Source: Nitrospira sp. UBA2082 (GTDB taxonomy: Bacteria; Nitrospirota; Nitrospiria; Nitrospirales; Nitrospiraceae). Taken from it: 64,000 nucleotides of DNA. Numbering within the stretch: the stretch's first letter is position 1; each line of letters opens with the position of its first letter. Location: the NCBI GenBank assembly GCA_002331335.1, contig DCZO01000014.1, positions 103,247 to 167,246 on the forward strand. The letters run 5' to 3'. Shown here in pieces: positions 61,849-64,000 of the stretch. The position numbers were made by a program, and so were the translations under genes. The notes under the pieces were generated by a model, which did not search any database, had not been told where the DNA came from, and saw only the letters and a list, made by a program, of their open reading frames with translations.

Positions 61849-62074
61849 AACGGGTTGCGCCTGGGCAAGGACTAACTCGGCTCGCTTGGGGGTAGGATGC
61901 CCCAGTGCTCGCGGAACGCGGCACGCCAGATCAATTACACGTGAAATTAGGGGCGGTGCTCATTCGACGCGCGCACGTTAGGGCATCCCACCCCCGCTCG
62001 CATGACACGCGACCTGGGAAAAGAGAGAAGGGAAGCAGAAAGCCTTCTAGCCCCTTACAATTTGAGACGGTGAA

Positions 62075-62386
62075 GTGGGCGAAAAACAATACATTAGAGC
62101 CTTGGGAGAGGGTGCGAGGAAGCGCCATGTCCACAAAACTGAGCACGGGATGGTGGTCCATTTCATGGTGCAGCTTGAGGTGAAGGTGCATGACACCTGG
62201 CAACCCATCATCCGTTATGATTGCGCCCATGACTTTTCCCATATTGACCGCTACAATAGAGACGGCGAACAGGAAAAAGAGCAGCTTCACCTCCCATATG
62301 ACGAAGCCCTGACACTGGCTGACGAGGATATCGACCTGAATTGGGAAACGTATCAGACGCGGTTCTTGGAGGGCCGATTCCCATGA
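62075..62386 (+). CDS. Small hypothetical protein, first gene of a coupled pair
   Basis: A 103-residue acidic protein with a central alternating segment (MVVHFMVQLEVKVHDTWQPIIRYD) followed by a helical acidic tail. It reminds me of a small family (DUF7718-like) found next to DUF5647-like proteins. The GTG start is supported only weakly. It overlaps the next gene as ATGA. Confidence 0.65.
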   Translation: MGEKQYIRALGEGARKRHVHKTEHGMVVHFMVQLEVKVHDTWQPIIRYDCAHDFSHIDRYNRDGEQEKEQLHLPYDEALTLADEDIDLNWETYQTRFLEGRFP

Positions 62387-62643
62387 ACACCTACGAAAAA
62401 CGAAACAGCCTCCTCGGGATGGAGTTTGATCGGTACCTCAGAGAACATCCAGAATTTACCGACAAGATTCCTGAGAATGCCCAGGTTATCCTTCTGCTCG
62501 AAGGGGACAAGGATTTCAATACGTGGAGCACACGAGTCGGCAAAGCACAGGCGGAACCGAACCAGCCCCTCCTCTACGTGACGATCAAGAAACTCGCCCC
62601 GGCCCATTCACGCATCGAAGAATTGAGCCTCATGGCTGGCTGA
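62383..62643 (+). CDS. Small hypothetical protein, second gene of the coupled pair
   Basis: An 86-residue protein. Residues 10-60 read LLGMEFDRYLREHPEF, then VILLLEGDKDFNTWS, consistent with a DUF5647-like fold, with YVTIKKL near the C-terminus. It starts in the stop of the preceding gene. The tight pairing of two small proteins resembles toxin-antitoxin or other accessory two-gene modules, without proof. Confidence 0.68.
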   Translation: MNTYEKRNSLLGMEFDRYLREHPEFTDKIPENAQVILLLEGDKDFNTWSTRVGKAQAEPNQPLLYVTIKKLAPAHSRIEELSLMAG

Positions 62644-62835
62644 CACTGCTCCCCTGCAATACCGAAGTTGCATTGCTGGTGGCATTGCCTTTTGCAATCC
62701 ACACCTCTAACATCCACGCATCGGAACCACGCCTCCGCCATCTAGTCATACTATGAGATGTGGGGGGAATGGTCTGGAATGAGGCACATGGGCAGGTGCA
62801 GTTCGACGAGTCTAATCACCAGATAGAATCCCGCC

Positions 62836-63783
62836 ATGACAAGTGACCGTGAAACCAAGTTGCGCAAGTCGCGTCAAGTGGCAGAGGACAAACTGCAACG
62901 ACAATTCTCTCGCGGACAATTTCTCCTGGCTCAGGCCAAAATAGCACCTGACCAGTTCAGGCTAGATGCTACAGGGTGGCTAGACTATAACTGCCAATTG
63001 CTACAAGAACTTTTCACCACAGAAGAGGTTCTCAAAGAGTATGTCGGTCCTCTGACTGTCAGAACAGACTTCGATCTGTTTGCAGATCAATACCAACGTG
63101 AAATCGATGATCTCACTGACGAAATATACAATAAACTACCTCGTTTAAAATCTATTCTCAGCCGCCTGGAATTCTTTCAGGAAGATACCGCTCCGCTCAC
63201 AAATGCACAGCCATCACCACACACAATCACACCATTCTCACCTCCAATTACACAGCCAGTCCTGACTTCAAGCGAGTCACGAACTGATGCGTGGTTATAC
63301 AAGATAAAAAATCACCCTGTGGTCGCGGTACTTGCCGTGGGCGGGATGATAATAATCGGCTTTGGATCATTTACGGATTCACTGACTAGGATTGGGACTT
63401 TCTTTCACGGGGAACAGCGACCCCAATCTCAGCATTCCCCAACTGAGGTTACTAATCCACCACCTGACATTCCAACTGGTCATTTGCAGATAACAAAGAT
63501 CGTTCCACAACAAGACAATGCCTCTATAACCGCCTCGCAAAAGTTTGCTCTCAACATTTTTGCAACCAATCCTGGGCCCAGACGAATTTTTAAGGCCGCA
63601 GGATATACAAAGTCTTTCATCCTTGAGGCATCCGAGAAATCCGATAAAGAAGTACGGGTTCTTTTTGAAAAGGAGCGGTCTGATTTTGAAAAAGGATATG
63701 CAGATGGATCTATTCCCATCCAGCAAATGGTTGGTATTGATGATGGTATATGGATGACCATATATAATATACAGACCCAATAA
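62836..63783 (+). CDS. Hypothetical single-span membrane protein, low GC
   Basis: A 315-residue protein. The first 110 residues are helical and charged, a Pro/Thr/Ser-rich linker follows, one membrane helix lies near 161-178 (VVAVLAVGGMIIIGFGSF), and a C-terminal domain of about 110 residues comes next. No catalytic motif is seen. The local GC content is visibly lower than in the rest of the window, which suggests acquired DNA. Confidence 0.75.
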   Translation: MTSDRETKLRKSRQVAEDKLQRQFSRGQFLLAQAKIAPDQFRLDATGWLDYNCQLLQELFTTEEVLKEYVGPLTVRTDFDLFADQYQREIDDLTDEIYNKLPRLKSILSRLEFFQEDTAPLTNAQPSPHTITPFSPPITQPVLTSSESRTDAWLYKIKNHPVVAVLAVGGMIIIGFGSFTDSLTRIGTFFHGEQRPQSQHSPTEVTNPPPDIPTGHLQITKIVPQQDNASITASQKFALNIFATNPGPRRIFKAAGYTKSFILEASEKSDKEVRVLFEKERSDFEKGYADGSIPIQQMVGIDDGIWMTIYNIQTQ

Positions 63784-63834
63784 CACAGGAACATGCCGCA
63801 GGGTTTATATCAGGCAGAGTAAGATTCTATTGGG

Positions 63835-64000
63835 TCAGTTGGTTGGTATGGGAGAATCATCGCGGCAAAAGAGACTCTTTTCTAGATTGTCGATGGCTTC
63901 AGCCCCTGAAAGCAGGAACTCATAAGGACAATGAGATGGTGTGGCACTTTTGTTGATACGGCCTTCGGCGAGGCGTTTTATTCTAGCAATCTTTTCTGGC
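63835..64000 (-). CDS. C-terminal end of an edge-truncated gene
   Basis: On the minus strand one frame is open from the right window edge to a TGA at 63835-63837 (54 residues visible, containing PSHCPYEFLLSGAEAIDNLEKSLF). The other two minus frames close within 25 bases of the edge. The residue mix looks protein-coding, but the gene cannot be identified. It converges on the membrane-protein gene. Confidence 0.45.
   Translation of the reverse strand, partial: PEKIARIKRLAEGRINKSATPSHCPYEFLLSGAEAIDNLEKSLFCRDDSPIPTN

Overview
The window looks like chromosomal DNA of a Gram-negative bacterium. Outer-membrane barrels, lipoproteins, a periplasmic cytochrome c and a type I secretion system all point that way. 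GC is moderately high, with AT-rich patches near 17.4-17.6 kb and at the right edge. The mixture of cellulose-type synthase, sulfate and molybdate uptake, many small zinc-ribbon and ferredoxin proteins and the style of the hypothetical proteins is most reminiscent to me of Nitrospira (Nitrospirota). That is an inference from protein resemblance; no rRNA gene or other decisive marker is present.

Layout. 1-7.6 kb: an edge-truncated membrane protein, then a divergent exopolysaccharide unit (an unusual GH8-cellulose synthase-PilZ fusion and a short BcsC-like TPR/barrel protein) followed by galE and trmL. 7.6-22.9 kb: an oxyanion-acquisition locus. A leftward gene train (DUF2292-like protein, porin, ModA-like protein, lipoprotein, sulfate-binding protein, DUF2325-like protein, racemase, cysT, cysW, cysA) diverges from a rightward set (XRE-PBP regulator, porin, modA, modB, modC). 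Between them lies an AT-rich region with opposed promoters and inverted repeats. 22.9-28.4 kb: an intergenic region with DnaA-box-like sites, a self-cleaving XRE-S24 repressor whose predicted operator abuts its start codon, small proteins, tRNA-Arg(CCU), a YihY-type membrane protein, a single-domain response regulator and a DUF4403 lipoprotein. 28.7-31.6 kb: a response regulator and a three-gene operon that starts with a proline-rich protein carrying a DpnII/MboI-nuclease-like domain that appears to have lost its catalytic residues.

31.7-52.5 kb: a leftward block with a type I secretion ABC transporter and HlyD adaptor, malQ and a histidine kinase/NtrC-type regulator pair. Further right lies a 3433-residue RTX protein with an N-terminal lipase-like domain, preceded by two small genes and a well-formed promoter with an embedded palindrome. 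A RHH/RelE toxin-antitoxin pair sits on the opposite strand between the RTX gene and its probable exporter. 53-58.2 kb: a 33-residue membrane protein, a cytochrome c, queC, a DksA/TraR-like protein, apt, a primary-like sigma factor, acylphosphatase, and a tandem array of four hairpin elements with covarying stems beside tRNA-Pro(CGG). 58.2-64 kb: alanine dehydrogenase, a secreted Lon-like serine protease, a four-gene zinc-ribbon/Fe-S operon, a two-gene small-protein unit, a low-GC membrane-anchored protein and an edge-truncated gene.

Strongest candidates for new biology: the covarying hairpin array, the apparently inactivated nuclease-fold operon, the GH8-BcsA fusion, the secreted Lon-like protease, and the divergent oxyanion locus whose two unlike porins share one N-terminal motif.
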